Numbered from the stretch's first letter, positions 19,990 through 28,981 are shown. The stretch is 59,632 nucleotides of DNA from Deltaproteobacteria bacterium (GCA_021847425.1 JAJZRF010000010.1:1-59632); one strand, 5' to 3'. Made by a program: numbers and translations. The notes: a model not told the origin generated them from the letters alone.

Positions 19990-20373
19990 ATGAACACAGT
20001 CACGGTGGAATGGCGACATCTGGACAAAGAGGGAAGAACCTGCGACCGTTGCGCCGAGACCGGGCAGGGGATCGCGGAGCTGGTACAGTGCATGCAGGAA
20101 GAGTGCAAGCCCAAGGGGGTGGCAATCCTTTTCACGGAAACCAAGGTGAGTGAGGCGGAAATCGGCCAATCAAACCTCGTTCTCATCAACGGCAGGCCCA
20201 TTGAGGCTGTGCTGCCGCGAACAACAGCCTCGGAAAGCCCCTGCTGCTCCTGCGGCGAACTCACCGGCAGGGAGGAATCCTGCCGGACACTTATAAGACA
20301 CGGCCAGATATATGAGGCCATTCCCCGGGAATTCATCAGGGAGGCGGTTTGCAGGGTCGCTGGCTGCTGCTGA
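19990..20373 (+). CDS. DUF2703 family protein, arsenic-associated
   Basis: 127 residues with AAAGG before the ATG. The text VTVEWRHLDKEGRTCDRCAETG, then VAILFTETKVSEAEIGQSNLVLINGRPIE, matches the DUF2703 family as I know it. Cysteines at about 18, 21, 34, 39, 84, 85, 87, 97, 121, 126 and 127 include CDRC, CCSC and a terminal CC, which suit metal or metalloid binding. It lies 29 bases before arsC in the same operon behind an ArsR-like operator, so a role in arsenic handling is likely; the biochemical activity is not established to my knowledge. Confidence 0.85.
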   Translation: MNTVTVEWRHLDKEGRTCDRCAETGQGIAELVQCMQEECKPKGVAILFTETKVSEAEIGQSNLVLINGRPIEAVLPRTTASESPCCSCGELTGREESCRTLIRHGQIYEAIPREFIREAVCRVAGCC

Positions 20374-20402
20374 CCCCGGAGTCAACACAGAGGACATTTC
20401 CC

Positions 20403-20843
20403 ATGCATAAACAAAAGATCCTTTTCCTCTGCACCGGCAACTCCTGCCGCAGTCAGATGGCGGAGGGCTGGGGCAGACATCTGCACCCGGACCGTTACGA
20501 ATTTTTCTCGGCCGGAATCGAAAAGCATGGCCTCAACCCCCTGGCCGTCCGGGTCATGGCCGAGGCCGGGGTCGACATCAGCGGCCAGCGCTCGAAACTG
20601 CTTTCCGAGCTGGAAACCACCGACTTTGACTACGTGATCACGGTCTGCGATCATGCCAACGAACAATGCCCCCTGTTTCCGGGCAAGGCGATCCGGCTGC
20701 ACCGGGAATTTCCCGATCCCCCCCGCCTTGCCCAAGACGCCGCCAGCGAAGAGGAGGCCCTCAACCATTACCGCGCCGTGCGGGACCTTATCCGGAAATA
20801 CCTGGCCGGCCTGCCCGCCGCCCTGGCCGCCCATACCCCATGA
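20403..20843 (+). CDS. arsC: Arsenate reductase, thioredoxin-coupled type
   Basis: 146 residues from the ATG at 20403 (GAGGA site). It has the low-molecular-weight tyrosine phosphatase fold: P-loop FLCTGNSCRSQMAEGWGR, where Cys10 of CTGNSCR attacks arsenate, and the redox pair in VITVCDHANEQCPLFPG (the VCD and QCP cysteines). It reduces arsenate to arsenite in the cytosol with thioredoxin as electron donor. No arsenite exporter gene is next to it in this window. Confidence 0.94.
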   Translation: MHKQKILFLCTGNSCRSQMAEGWGRHLHPDRYEFFSAGIEKHGLNPLAVRVMAEAGVDISGQRSKLLSELETTDFDYVITVCDHANEQCPLFPGKAIRLHREFPDPPRLAQDAASEEEALNHYRAVRDLIRKYLAGLPAALAAHTP

Positions 20844-20988
20844 CCTGCCCTGCCTTGGCCCGCTGGACTTCGATCTAAAATGCGCCGCAAAAAATAAAGA
20901 TATTGCTTGCGCTCCCTGACGGATCATGGTAATCAGAAAAATTCATTGTGTTGCCTCTGCCTGCAATCGCTAAACGAACCAAAGCGCA

Positions 20989-21026
20989 CCGCACAAAGCC
21001 TCTGCCGAGGGCGTGCGGTTTTTTTG
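20989..21026 (+). terminator. Intrinsic terminator in the leader of the helicase gene
   Basis: CCGCAC (20989-20994) pairs with GTGCGG (21013-21018), with inner CCTC/GAGG, followed by TTTTTTTG. It lies 145 bases after arsC and 85 bases before the helicase ATG. It may end the ars transcript or, if a promoter lies near 20903-20933, act as an attenuator for the helicase. Confidence 0.65.
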
Positions 21027-21109
21027 TTTAGGGCGTTGGGCCGCAAGGATGATTTTTCTCCTGCACAGCAACCCTTCACCCACACGCCCTTCAATAAGGA
21101 ATACCGCCC

Positions 21110-23041
21110 ATGACCACCTTTGCCGACCTTGGCATCCATCCCGACATCATCTCCGGCCTTGAAGCCCTTGGCTTTACCGCGCCAACCCCGGTTCAGGAAC
21201 AGATCATCCCGCTTCTCCTTGAAAAACCGGTGGATATCGTCGGCCTGGCCCAGACCGGCACCGGCAAGACCGCAGCCTTCGGCATCCCCCTGGTGCAGCT
21301 CTGCGAGCCTACGAGCCGCAAGACCCAGGCCCTGGTGCTCTGCCCGACCCGGGAACTCTGCATGCAGGTGGCCCGCGACCTCAACAGTTTTGCCAAGAAT
21401 CTTCCGACCATCCGGGTCTGCGCCATCTACGGCGGCGCCAGCATCGACAACCAGATCCGCTCCCTGCGCCAAGGAGCGCCGATCATCGTGGCTACCCCGG
21501 GCCGGTTGCACGATCTGATGCGCCGCCAGGAGATCGATCTTTCCGCCATCCGCTCGGTGGTGCTGGACGAAGCCGACGAGATGCTGCAGATGGGGTTCCA
21601 GGACGAGCTGAACGCCATCCTCGCCCAAACCCCGGCGGACAAGCACACCCTGCTTTTTTCCGCCACCATGCCGCAAAGCGTGGCTTCCATTTCCAGGAAA
21701 TACATGAAAAACCCGCTGGAGATCACGGTGGGCACCCGCAACGCCGGCTCGGAAAACATCCGCCACATCTACTACATGGTCCACGCCAAGGACCGCTACC
21801 TGGCCCTGCGCCGGTTGGTGGACATGAACCCGGACATGTACGCCATCATCTTCTGCCGCACCCGCCAGGAGGTCAACGATGTCGCGGACAAGCTCGGCAA
21901 GGACGGCTACAGCGCCGACCCCCTGCACGGCGAGCTCTCCCAGAGCCAGCGCGATTACGTGATGCAGCGTTTCCGCAGCAAATCGGTGCAGCTGCTGGTG
22001 GCCACCGATGTGGCGGCCCGCGGCCTTGACGTCACCGATCTTACCCATGTGATCAACTACAACCTGCCCGACGACTCCGCCAACTACACCCATCGCAGCG
22101 GCCGCACCGGCCGGGCCGGCAAGACCGGGATCTCCATCTCCATCATCCATATGCGCGAACGGTTCCGCATCAAGGAGATCGAAAACAAGCTGAAACGACA
22201 GTTCGAGCTGGGTAAAGTTCCGTCCGGCCATGAGGTCTGCAAAAAACAGCTCCTCCATAAAATAGAAACCATCAAAAATGTCGAGGTAAACACAGCTCGG
22301 CTGGCCCCCTTCATGGAGACCATCACCGAGGCGTTGGCCGATCTCGACCGGGACGAACTGATCCTGCGTTTTGTTTCCCAGGAGTTTGACAGTGTCCTGG
22401 CTCATTACCAGAATGCCCCGGATATCAATGTTTCGGACAAAGGCCGCAGCCAGGATGAGGGCTACAACCGTTCGGAAAGCAGGTTCTCCAGGCCGGAGCG
22501 CCCGGAGGGCAGATTCGGCCGCCAGGACGACCGTGACCGCGGCGAGCGCGTGCATTTCAGCCGTTTCTATCTCAATATCGGCCAGAAGGACGGCCTCTAC
22601 CCGGCGCGGCTCATCGGCCAGATCAATGACGCCAGCGGCTCGGCCTCCATCAAGATCGGCCGGATCGAGATTTTGGACAACACCGCCATGCTTGAGGCGG
22701 ACAGCCGGTTTGCCCAAAAGATCCTCGAAGTGTTCCAGGGCCTCAAGGTCAATGGGAGGGATGTCGAGGTAAAGACCCTGGACGCGCCCAAAGGCCGCCC
22801 GCCGAAACCAGCTGCTGGCGGTTATCCCGGGCGTAACAGCAAGGGGCCTAAATCCTATAAGCCCTCCGGCGCCTACAAGCCCTCAGGTTCCTACAAATCC
22901 TCCGGCTCATCCAGGCCTGCAAGCCCGGCAAAACCATATTCCTCGGCAAGGCCCTCAACCCCGGGCAAACCGGCGAGCCCATCCAGACCCCCAAGCGCGG
23001 GCATTCCCAGACGGGGAAAGAAAAAACCCTTCTCCGACTGA
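21110..23041 (+). CDS. deaD: DEAD-box RNA helicase, DeaD/CsdA type
   Basis: 643 residues. Q motif GFTAPTPVQEQ (about 21-31), Walker A AQTGTGKT (47-54), PTRELCMQ, GG, TPGR, DEAD (153-156), SAT, then the second RecA domain with ARGLDV and HRSGRTGRAG. A DbpA-type RNA-binding domain sits about 480-565 (ARLIGQINDASGSASIKIGRIEI). The tail is Lys/Pro/Ser-rich with tandem YKPSG/YKSSG repeats, likely disordered RNA contact. Such helicases remodel ribosomal and messenger RNA, often under cold stress. Sequence before the ATG contains a terminator-like hairpin. Confidence 0.95.
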   Translation: MTTFADLGIHPDIISGLEALGFTAPTPVQEQIIPLLLEKPVDIVGLAQTGTGKTAAFGIPLVQLCEPTSRKTQALVLCPTRELCMQVARDLNSFAKNLPTIRVCAIYGGASIDNQIRSLRQGAPIIVATPGRLHDLMRRQEIDLSAIRSVVLDEADEMLQMGFQDELNAILAQTPADKHTLLFSATMPQSVASISRKYMKNPLEITVGTRNAGSENIRHIYYMVHAKDRYLALRRLVDMNPDMYAIIFCRTRQEVNDVADKLGKDGYSADPLHGELSQSQRDYVMQRFRSKSVQLLVATDVAARGLDVTDLTHVINYNLPDDSANYTHRSGRTGRAGKTGISISIIHMRERFRIKEIENKLKRQFELGKVPSGHEVCKKQLLHKIETIKNVEVNTARLAPFMETITEALADLDRDELILRFVSQEFDSVLAHYQNAPDINVSDKGRSQDEGYNRSESRFSRPERPEGRFGRQDDRDRGERVHFSRFYLNIGQKDGLYPARLIGQINDASGSASIKIGRIEILDNTAMLEADSRFAQKILEVFQGLKVNGRDVEVKTLDAPKGRPPKPAAGGYPGRNSKGPKSYKPSGAYKPSGSYKSSGSSRPASPAKPYSSARPSTPGKPASPSRPPSAGIPRRGKKKPFSD

Positions 23042-23272
23042 GCCGATACGCCTCACTCGCCCGATTCCCCCTTCCATCACGGAGGTGGGGCATCGAGATC
23101 AAGAACGCTTTTTACAAACAGGTTTCCGGGAAAACCCGTCCGGAGAACCCTTCCCCGGCAAATATTTAATCCCCAGGGGAGGAATCGTTACAATATCCTG
23201 ACCAGAAACTAACAATCCCGTGCTATCCTGTTGGAGTTGACCCCTATCAACTCCAACCCCGCGGGGATTACC

Positions 23273-25081
23273 ATGCGCCATAAACGCCTTATCTGGCAGC
23301 TCTATCCGAGCCAGCTCATTATCACCATTGTCGCCCTTCTGGCCGCGGCCGGGTATGGGACATATTCCCTCCGCGCCTTTCAGCTGACCCAGACCGGTGT
23401 TGACCTTAAGGCCAGGGCCCGCCTGGCCCAGGAAAATGTTCTTACCCTGCTGGCCCAAAACGATCTGGTCGCACTTCGGTCCTTTTGCACAACCGCCGGG
23501 AAGGATTCCTCCACCCGCCTGACCGTTATCACTCCAACCGGCGTGGTCCTGGCGGATTCGGATGAAGACCCGGGCCGCATGGAAAATCATGGCGACCGGC
23601 CGGAGATCATTGCCGCCCTTTCCGGCCGCCCCGCCCCCTCTTTGCGCTTCAGCAACACCCTCCAGGAAAAGATGATGTATTTTGCGATTCCCCTGGCGCA
23701 GGGGAGCAAAACCCTGGGGGTGCTCCGCACCGCGATCCCGGTAACCTTCATCGACAGCGTGCTCAAGGAAATCCTTTTAAAGATTGTTTGGGGCTGCCTG
23801 ATTGTCGCCCTGCTCGTGGCCTTGGCCGCCTGGTTTATCGCGCAACGCATCAGCAGGCCCCTGGAGGAAATGCGCCGGGGCGCCGAGCGCTTTGCCAACG
23901 GCGCCTTTACCAGCAAGCTTCGGGAAGAAGGGGCCGAAGAGGTGGCGAGCCTGGCCAGGGCCATGAATACCATGGCCGATCAGCTTGACGGCCGGATTAA
24001 AACCATTGCCCGGCAACACAGCCAGCTCCAGGCGGTCTTTTCCAGCATGGTGGAGGGGGTTATTACGGTGGACCCCGAGGAGCGCATCCTTGACATAAAC
24101 CAGGCCGGCGCCAAACTGCTGGGCATCCCCCTCGAAAAGCTCCGGGGAAGAACAACCCTGGTCGCGGTGCGTAATCTGGCCCTGCAGCGCTTTGTCAGCC
24201 AGACCCTTGCCTCTGCCAAACCCATCGAGGGTGAAATAGACCTGACCAGCAGGGAAGGGCGGGAAAAATACTTCTACGCCCACGGCACAAGGTTCCAGGA
24301 TGCCGCGGACATGACCGGCGGCGCGATCATCGTCATCAATGATGTCACCAATCTGCGGCGGCTGGAAAACATGCGCCGAGACTTCGTGGCCAATGTTTCC
24401 CACGAACTGAAAACCCCGATCACCTCCATCGAGGGCTTTGCCGAAACCCTGCTGGACGGCGCGCTGGATACCCCCGAGGACGCCAGGAGGTTTGTGGAAA
24501 TAATCGCCAAACAGTCTAAACGGCTGCATGCCATCATCGAGGATCTCCTCGCCCTGTCCCGGCTCGAACAGGATCAGGAGCAGAGCGAACTTCTCCTGAC
24601 GGAAGAACAAATCATCAACCCCTTGCGCAGGGCTATAGAGACCTGCGGACTCAAGGCCGCCAAGAAAAAAATCAGCATCGAACTGAACGCGCCGGATGAT
24701 TTGACCGCCGACCTCAACAGCCCCCTGCTCGAACAGGCGGTCACCAACCTCATCGTCAACGCCATCAAATACAGCGACGAGGGCAACAGGGTGCTGGTCC
24801 GTGCCGGACAGCATGGGGGAGAAAAAATCGCCATCGAAGTGCAGGACTTCGGAACCGGCGTGGCGCCCCAGCATCTGCCGCGGTTGTTTGAGCGCTTCTA
24901 CCGGAGCGATGCGGCCCGCAACCGCAAACTCGGCGGCACCGGCCTGGGGCTGGCCATCGTCAAACACATTGTCCAGGCGCATGGCGGCGAGGTGGGCGTC
25001 CAAAGCGAAGTCGGCAAGGGCACAACCTTCACCATCCTGCTCAACAAGGAGAAACACCATGAAAACACCAGCGGAGCATGA
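23273..25081 (+). CDS. phoR: PhoR/PnpS-like sensor histidine kinase
   Basis: 602 residues from the ATG at 23273; a TTG 14 codons earlier is less likely. Membrane segment about 10-30, periplasmic sensor to about 165, membrane segment 170-190, HAMP to about 245 (RISRPLEEMRRGAERFANG), PAS about 250-360, HisKA with FVANVSHELKTPITSIEGF (His about 377), HATPase with NLIVNAIKYSD, DFGTG and GGTGLGLAIVKH. This is the phosphate-sensing kinase layout, and a PhoB gene lies 13 kb away without its own kinase, so the two are probable partners. The 3' end overlaps a small Cys-rich ORF. Confidence 0.82.
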   Translation: MRHKRLIWQLYPSQLIITIVALLAAAGYGTYSLRAFQLTQTGVDLKARARLAQENVLTLLAQNDLVALRSFCTTAGKDSSTRLTVITPTGVVLADSDEDPGRMENHGDRPEIIAALSGRPAPSLRFSNTLQEKMMYFAIPLAQGSKTLGVLRTAIPVTFIDSVLKEILLKIVWGCLIVALLVALAAWFIAQRISRPLEEMRRGAERFANGAFTSKLREEGAEEVASLARAMNTMADQLDGRIKTIARQHSQLQAVFSSMVEGVITVDPEERILDINQAGAKLLGIPLEKLRGRTTLVAVRNLALQRFVSQTLASAKPIEGEIDLTSREGREKYFYAHGTRFQDAADMTGGAIIVINDVTNLRRLENMRRDFVANVSHELKTPITSIEGFAETLLDGALDTPEDARRFVEIIAKQSKRLHAIIEDLLALSRLEQDQEQSELLLTEEQIINPLRRAIETCGLKAAKKKISIELNAPDDLTADLNSPLLEQAVTNLIVNAIKYSDEGNRVLVRAGQHGGEKIAIEVQDFGTGVAPQHLPRLFERFYRSDAARNRKLGGTGLGLAIVKHIVQAHGGEVGVQSEVGKGTTFTILLNKEKHHENTSGA

Positions 25082-25253
25082 CAACTCCATCTTGGCCACC
25101 GCCCTGGAAAAGGCGGCCAAGCACATCTGCACAACCCGATGCGGGCTGTGCCCCCATGCGGCGATGCAGTATCCCTGCCCCCACGACTGCACCCTGGACA
25201 CCATGGCCTGGGAATGCTGGATGCAATTCTTCCTGGACCGGGCCAAATCCTGA
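25059..25253 (+). CDS. Cys-rich protein, 64 residues, overlapping the kinase gene
   Basis: ATG at 25059 with AAGGAG seven bases upstream; the frame overlaps the last 23 bases of the kinase gene. Cysteines at 24, 28, 31, 40, 44 and 53 are arranged C-x3-C-x2-C-x8-C-x3-C-x8-C, in ICTTRCGLCPHAAMQYPC and HDCTLD, so a zinc or iron-sulfur site is likely. I do not recognise the family. Coupling to the kinase suggests it is made with it, perhaps as a redox or metal accessory; that is inference. Confidence 0.65.
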   Translation: MKTPAEHDNSILATALEKAAKHICTTRCGLCPHAAMQYPCPHDCTLDTMAWECWMQFFLDRAKS

Positions 25254-25373
25254 CGGACCCGTAATAAAGGAGAAAAAGTCACAGGTCCGCGACATGACAT
25301 CAACGAGTTCCACAGAAACAACCGTTGTAATCGCGGCTTCTGGCGATTTCAACAAATCCTGACGGACCCGTAA
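25245..25373. repeat. Direct repeat of a 20-base sequence
   Basis: The same 20 bases (AAATCCTGACGGACCC plus GTAA) occur at 25245-25264, spanning the stop codon of the Cys-rich ORF, and again at 25354-25373. Both copies hold AAA TCC TGA in a frame-closing position, as if the gene end had been duplicated. Confidence 0.7.
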
Positions 25374-25480
25374 AAAAGACGAGGACGCCCCATCCCCGGC
25401 AATCCCCTCCCGGCCCGCCCGCCCCTTCCCTCCTGAATCAAACCATATTGATACTCTAACACACCCCTGACAAAGAGCCG

Positions 25481-25492
25481 TTATAGCTATAA
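25481..25492. promoter_or_regulatory. 12-bp palindrome before the three-gene cassette
   Basis: TTATAGCTATAA is a perfect palindrome 48 bases before the GTG start of the cassette. It overlaps a possible -10 (TATAAG, 25488-25493) with CTGACA at 25467-25472 as a weak -35. Candidate promoter/operator only. Confidence 0.35.
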
Positions 25493-25540
25493 GGAAAGAG
25501 GACGACTGCAGACGGCAAATAATCAACAAGGGGTGAAACG

Positions 25541-27937
25541 GTGAGCAGACTTTCCTTCGCAGACATTTCCATGCTCCGGGCAGAGGCGGGACAGGATCCC
25601 AGACCCACGGAACGCGAGTGCATCTCCCTGCTCGGTCTTGATCCCCGTTGCCCGGCCAGCCTGCCTTTTTTCGGGTCCGACGCCACCACCGGCTGCGAAA
25701 ACGAGCTGCAGGTGGCGGTGACCGGCCGGCGCGAGGCGGTGGATCTGCCCCGGGCCATCGAGCAGTCGAGCTACTACGCCAACATCATCAAACGGGCCGG
25801 CCGGGGCGAAACCTCGTCTCGCTCCCTCCGGAATCTGGAGCGCTACCTCGGCGACAACGTGGAGCAGGTCTGGGAAAACAGCTGGGTGCGGTTCCCGCTC
25901 TCCAGCCTGCACCCACACGCCAGGGAGGTTCTGGCCGGTGATCTCAAGGCCGACAAACAGGATCCCGGCAGCGGCGAACGCAGCGATACCGCCCGTTTTT
26001 TTCTGGAGGAGGGCGGAGAAAAACTTCTGCACATCCCCATCAGTTATCTGCTCAAGCTGGCCCTGGCCGATGTCATCGGCGAAAGCGGCAGCCAGGAAAC
26101 GGTGCGCAGAACCGGAAGCCGGTTGCTCACCCATCTGCTGAGCGACAACACCTCGCCGGAAACCTTTTCCTTCCATGTCACCGCCATGCACCCCCACACC
26201 GGCTATGGGTCTGCCCTGGCCCGGGAAACCGCCAAGCGCTTCCTCTTTACCCAGCTGTTGATCATGTATGCCAATGAAAAGTTCGAACTGATCCACCGGG
26301 GGCAGAAGGCGACCCTTTTTTTCTCCCCGCATCCGCCCATGCGGCAGCGGGCCCTGAACGAATGCATCTCCGACGCCTTCTACCGCAAGCTGTTCATGAG
26401 TCCCTGTCTCTCCGGCTGGGACGAAGGCGAGGCCAAGCACCAGTACATGATCCTCTGCCACCAGGTCTTGAGCCGCAGCCACCTGAACGCGGTGATGAAG
26501 ATGCGCGAGGCAGGCATCATCACCTCCAACCTGGTGATGATGCCCCACACCTCCAACATCAGCCTGGCCAACAACGGGACCCATGTCAGCATGGGCAGCC
26601 GCAAGCTGAGCCGGCTGCTGCGCGACCCGGCCTCCGGCTTCACCCCCCGCCACGAAAAATGCCTGGGCGACCTGGTGGCCAAGATCATGGAGCACTTTCT
26701 CCCTCTTTTTGTCACCACATACAGCGCCGCGCCTTACCGCCTCGGTTTCGAGGACTTTCATCCGGAACAGGCCCTGGGCTTTCTGCCGCACCAGCTGGAC
26801 TATACCCACCTGCGCATGCTCTGGCGGCGCTGGCGGAAAAAGGCGCGCAACAAGTTCTGCGGCCAGGCCCTCACCCCGTTCGGGCCGCCGCGCATCGACC
26901 AGATCATCGGCGGGGCCTGCCGCTGCAAGGGGGATTTCATCCCTGATTTCCGGCTCATCGACTACCCGGTGGCCCTGCTTTCCACCGAGCAAAGCGGCAG
27001 CCAGGATGGCCGGCTCCACAACGACCGCCGCCTCAAGGAAGACCTGGACATGCTCGGCATCTTTGACAAGCGGATGTCGGTCTACCTGCCCTACAAGCTG
27101 CGCGAATTCGCGGTCATGGGCTTTTCCGGCTTCGAGGCCCGCTACTATTCGCTTTTTGAGAAGTTCGATCATGATCTGGGCCGGGCCACCGACCTGCAGA
27201 TGCTGCTCAATGCCCTGGCCTTCAAGCTCATCGCCGCGGGCAGTTGCAGCCATCAGCATATCCCCGACACCCCTTTTGTCGAAAGCGAACGGCGCCAGAT
27301 TATGTTCGGCGCGGCCATCAACATCCCCACCTTTTTCGTGCACAAGGAAACGCCCAACCGTTTTTTGCGCGCCATTCTGAAAAAGACCAAAAACACCCGG
27401 AACAGCCGCCGCTACCCCGGATATCTGCGGGTGCTGCACCAGGACTACCGCCTCGCCCTGCTGCAGACCATCCGCGAGGAGGCGGGCGAACTGGTGGAAG
27501 GTTTCGGCTTTGCCGGTCTGCTTGCCGATCTGGAGCTGCGGTTGCGGGAGCCCGCCCTCCATGGCGCTTCGGGTCGGCTGACCACCGGGATTCTCGCCAG
27601 GGAAGGCGCCGATTCCCCCTTCGCGATGCCGGCCCGGGAGTTCAACCTGGCGGCGGAGCGTTATTACCGCAAGGATCTTCGGCAGGAGCAGATCAGCGAA
27701 GGCTGGGAGTTTATCGCCGAGGATATCCGGACCATGGCTGCCGGCGAGGTTCCGCTTTCCCTTGAGGTGCGCGCCGAAGTGAACGCCATCCTTGGCACGC
27801 AGGAGGTCGACGGTTTCCTCCGCCAAACCCGCGCTGCGCTGCTGAGCGATTGCCTTGCCCCGCAAACCGCGGCGCAACTGCTGCAGCTCATGATCATTGC
27901 CGAGGATCTGGACAGCAAACGGCAGAAACAGACGTAA
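25541..27937 (+). CDS. Uncharacterised 798-residue protein of a lipid-enzyme cassette
   Basis: GTG start at 25541 after AAGGGGTG. I cannot assign a family. No signal peptide and no clear membrane span, so it is probably cytosolic. Motif-like blocks that would repay alignment: GCENELQVAV (51-60), FHVTAMHPHTGYGSALARET (211-230), FFSPHPPMRQRALNE (260-274), MMPHTSNISLANNGTHVSMG (333-352), GACRCKGDF (458-466), AAGSCSHQHIPDTPF (565-579) and FVHKETPNRF (599-608). They are rich in His, Asn, Glu and Arg, as in an active site. A phosphatidylserine-decarboxylase-like gene follows after 30 bases and an Lgt-like gene after that, so a step in making or attaching a lipid-type group is plausible. The opposing minus-strand frame here is a codon-bias shadow. 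Confidence 0.85.
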   Translation: MSRLSFADISMLRAEAGQDPRPTERECISLLGLDPRCPASLPFFGSDATTGCENELQVAVTGRREAVDLPRAIEQSSYYANIIKRAGRGETSSRSLRNLERYLGDNVEQVWENSWVRFPLSSLHPHAREVLAGDLKADKQDPGSGERSDTARFFLEEGGEKLLHIPISYLLKLALADVIGESGSQETVRRTGSRLLTHLLSDNTSPETFSFHVTAMHPHTGYGSALARETAKRFLFTQLLIMYANEKFELIHRGQKATLFFSPHPPMRQRALNECISDAFYRKLFMSPCLSGWDEGEAKHQYMILCHQVLSRSHLNAVMKMREAGIITSNLVMMPHTSNISLANNGTHVSMGSRKLSRLLRDPASGFTPRHEKCLGDLVAKIMEHFLPLFVTTYSAAPYRLGFEDFHPEQALGFLPHQLDYTHLRMLWRRWRKKARNKFCGQALTPFGPPRIDQIIGGACRCKGDFIPDFRLIDYPVALLSTEQSGSQDGRLHNDRRLKEDLDMLGIFDKRMSVYLPYKLREFAVMGFSGFEARYYSLFEKFDHDLGRATDLQMLLNALAFKLIAAGSCSHQHIPDTPFVESERRQIMFGAAINIPTFFVHKETPNRFLRAILKKTKNTRNSRRYPGYLRVLHQDYRLALLQTIREEAGELVEGFGFAGLLADLELRLREPALHGASGRLTTGILAREGADSPFAMPAREFNLAAERYYRKDLRQEQISEGWEFIAEDIRTMAAGEVPLSLEVRAEVNAILGTQEVDGFLRQTRAALLSDCLAPQTAAQLLQLMIIAEDLDSKRQKQT

Positions 27938-27967
27938 GCGTTCATCAGAATGGCCAGGAGAGCAGAC

Positions 27968-28981
27968 ATGCATCAGTATGTTGAACGGTTGAGCGGCACG
28001 GTCATGGACGAGGAACTCTTCGGCGACCGGATCGTGCGCTTCCTCTATTCCCGGGCCAGGGAAAAGGCCCCGTTTCTCTTTCGCCTGGCGACCTCGGCCC
28101 GCATGTCGAGCCTGCTCGGCCTGTATCATTTCGATCTGGCGCTGGGGCCGCGATTGCACGGCAATCCCCGTTTCCTGGCGCGCTGCGGCGTCGATCTTGC
28201 CGAATGCCTGGCCCCGCCTGCACACTTCACCACCCCGCGCAAAATATTCGAGCGGCAGATCCGCTACTGGCAGTGTCGGCCCATGCCGCAGACGGCCGGG
28301 GCCGTGGCCTCACCTGCCGATGCCCGGGTCGCCCTGGGAGCGCTCGCCCCTGATTCTCCGCTTTTTCTCAAGGACAAGTTTTTCGACTACCAGGAGCTGC
28401 TGGGCGCTGACCGCCGGTGCTGGCTTGAAACCTTCAGCCATGGCGACTACGCCGTCTTCCGGCTGACCCCGGACAAGTACCATTACAACCATGTCCCGGT
28501 CTCCGGCCGGGTGGTTGACCACTACTCCCTGGACGGCGTGTATCATTCCTGCAATCCCGGCGCGGTGGTGGAGATGGTCACCCCTTACTCCATGAACAAA
28601 CGGGTGGTCACCATCATCGACACCGACGTGGCGGACGGCACCGGCGTGGGGTATGTGGCCATGGTGGAGGTGGTGGCCATGATGATCGGCGACATCGTGC
28701 AATGTTACAGCGATACGGGCTATGACCATCCGCTGCGGATCAGGCCCGGCATGTTCCTGAACAGGGGGCAGCCCAAAAGCCTCTACCGGCCGGGGAGCAG
28801 CACCGACATCCTGTTTTTTGAAAAAGACCGGATCCGTTTTGCCGGAGATCTCCTGGAAAAAGGAAGGCGGACCGATGTGCACAGCCGCTTCAGCCTGGGG
28901 TTCGGCCAGCCCATGGTGGAGGTGGAGGTCCAGGCCCGCTCCCTTATCGCCATGGCAATAAAACAAGAATTTGCCATGTAA
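27968..28981 (+). CDS. Phosphatidylserine decarboxylase family protein
   Basis: 337 residues from the ATG at 27968 (AGGAG site); a frame from 27950 is less likely. The catalytic elements are in order: SPADAR (Asp118), the YHYNHVPVSG block where His175 matches the second His of the family's YHxxHxP, and YRPGSSTDILFF (276-285 region), where Gly276-Ser277 stands for the self-cleavage site LGST that yields the pyruvoyl group. The family decarboxylates phosphatidylserine to phosphatidylethanolamine at the membrane. The N-terminal 100 residues and the PGSS variant differ from housekeeping enzymes, so the substrate may differ too. Confidence 0.85.
   Translation: MHQYVERLSGTVMDEELFGDRIVRFLYSRAREKAPFLFRLATSARMSSLLGLYHFDLALGPRLHGNPRFLARCGVDLAECLAPPAHFTTPRKIFERQIRYWQCRPMPQTAGAVASPADARVALGALAPDSPLFLKDKFFDYQELLGADRRCWLETFSHGDYAVFRLTPDKYHYNHVPVSGRVVDHYSLDGVYHSCNPGAVVEMVTPYSMNKRVVTIIDTDVADGTGVGYVAMVEVVAMMIGDIVQCYSDTGYDHPLRIRPGMFLNRGQPKSLYRPGSSTDILFFEKDRIRFAGDLLEKGRRTDVHSRFSLGFGQPMVEVEVQARSLIAMAIKQEFAM

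Noticed and set aside
20933..22717. 594-codon minus-strand frame opposite the DEAD helicase
   Set aside because: The plus strand carries all helicase motifs; the minus frame is a shadow.
25523..28225. 900-codon open frame on the minus strand opposite the 798-residue gene
   Set aside because: It spans two plus-strand genes that have ribosome sites and, for the second, a clear enzyme family; the minus product has the His/Gln/Gly/Val-rich look of an antisense shadow in GC-rich DNA.
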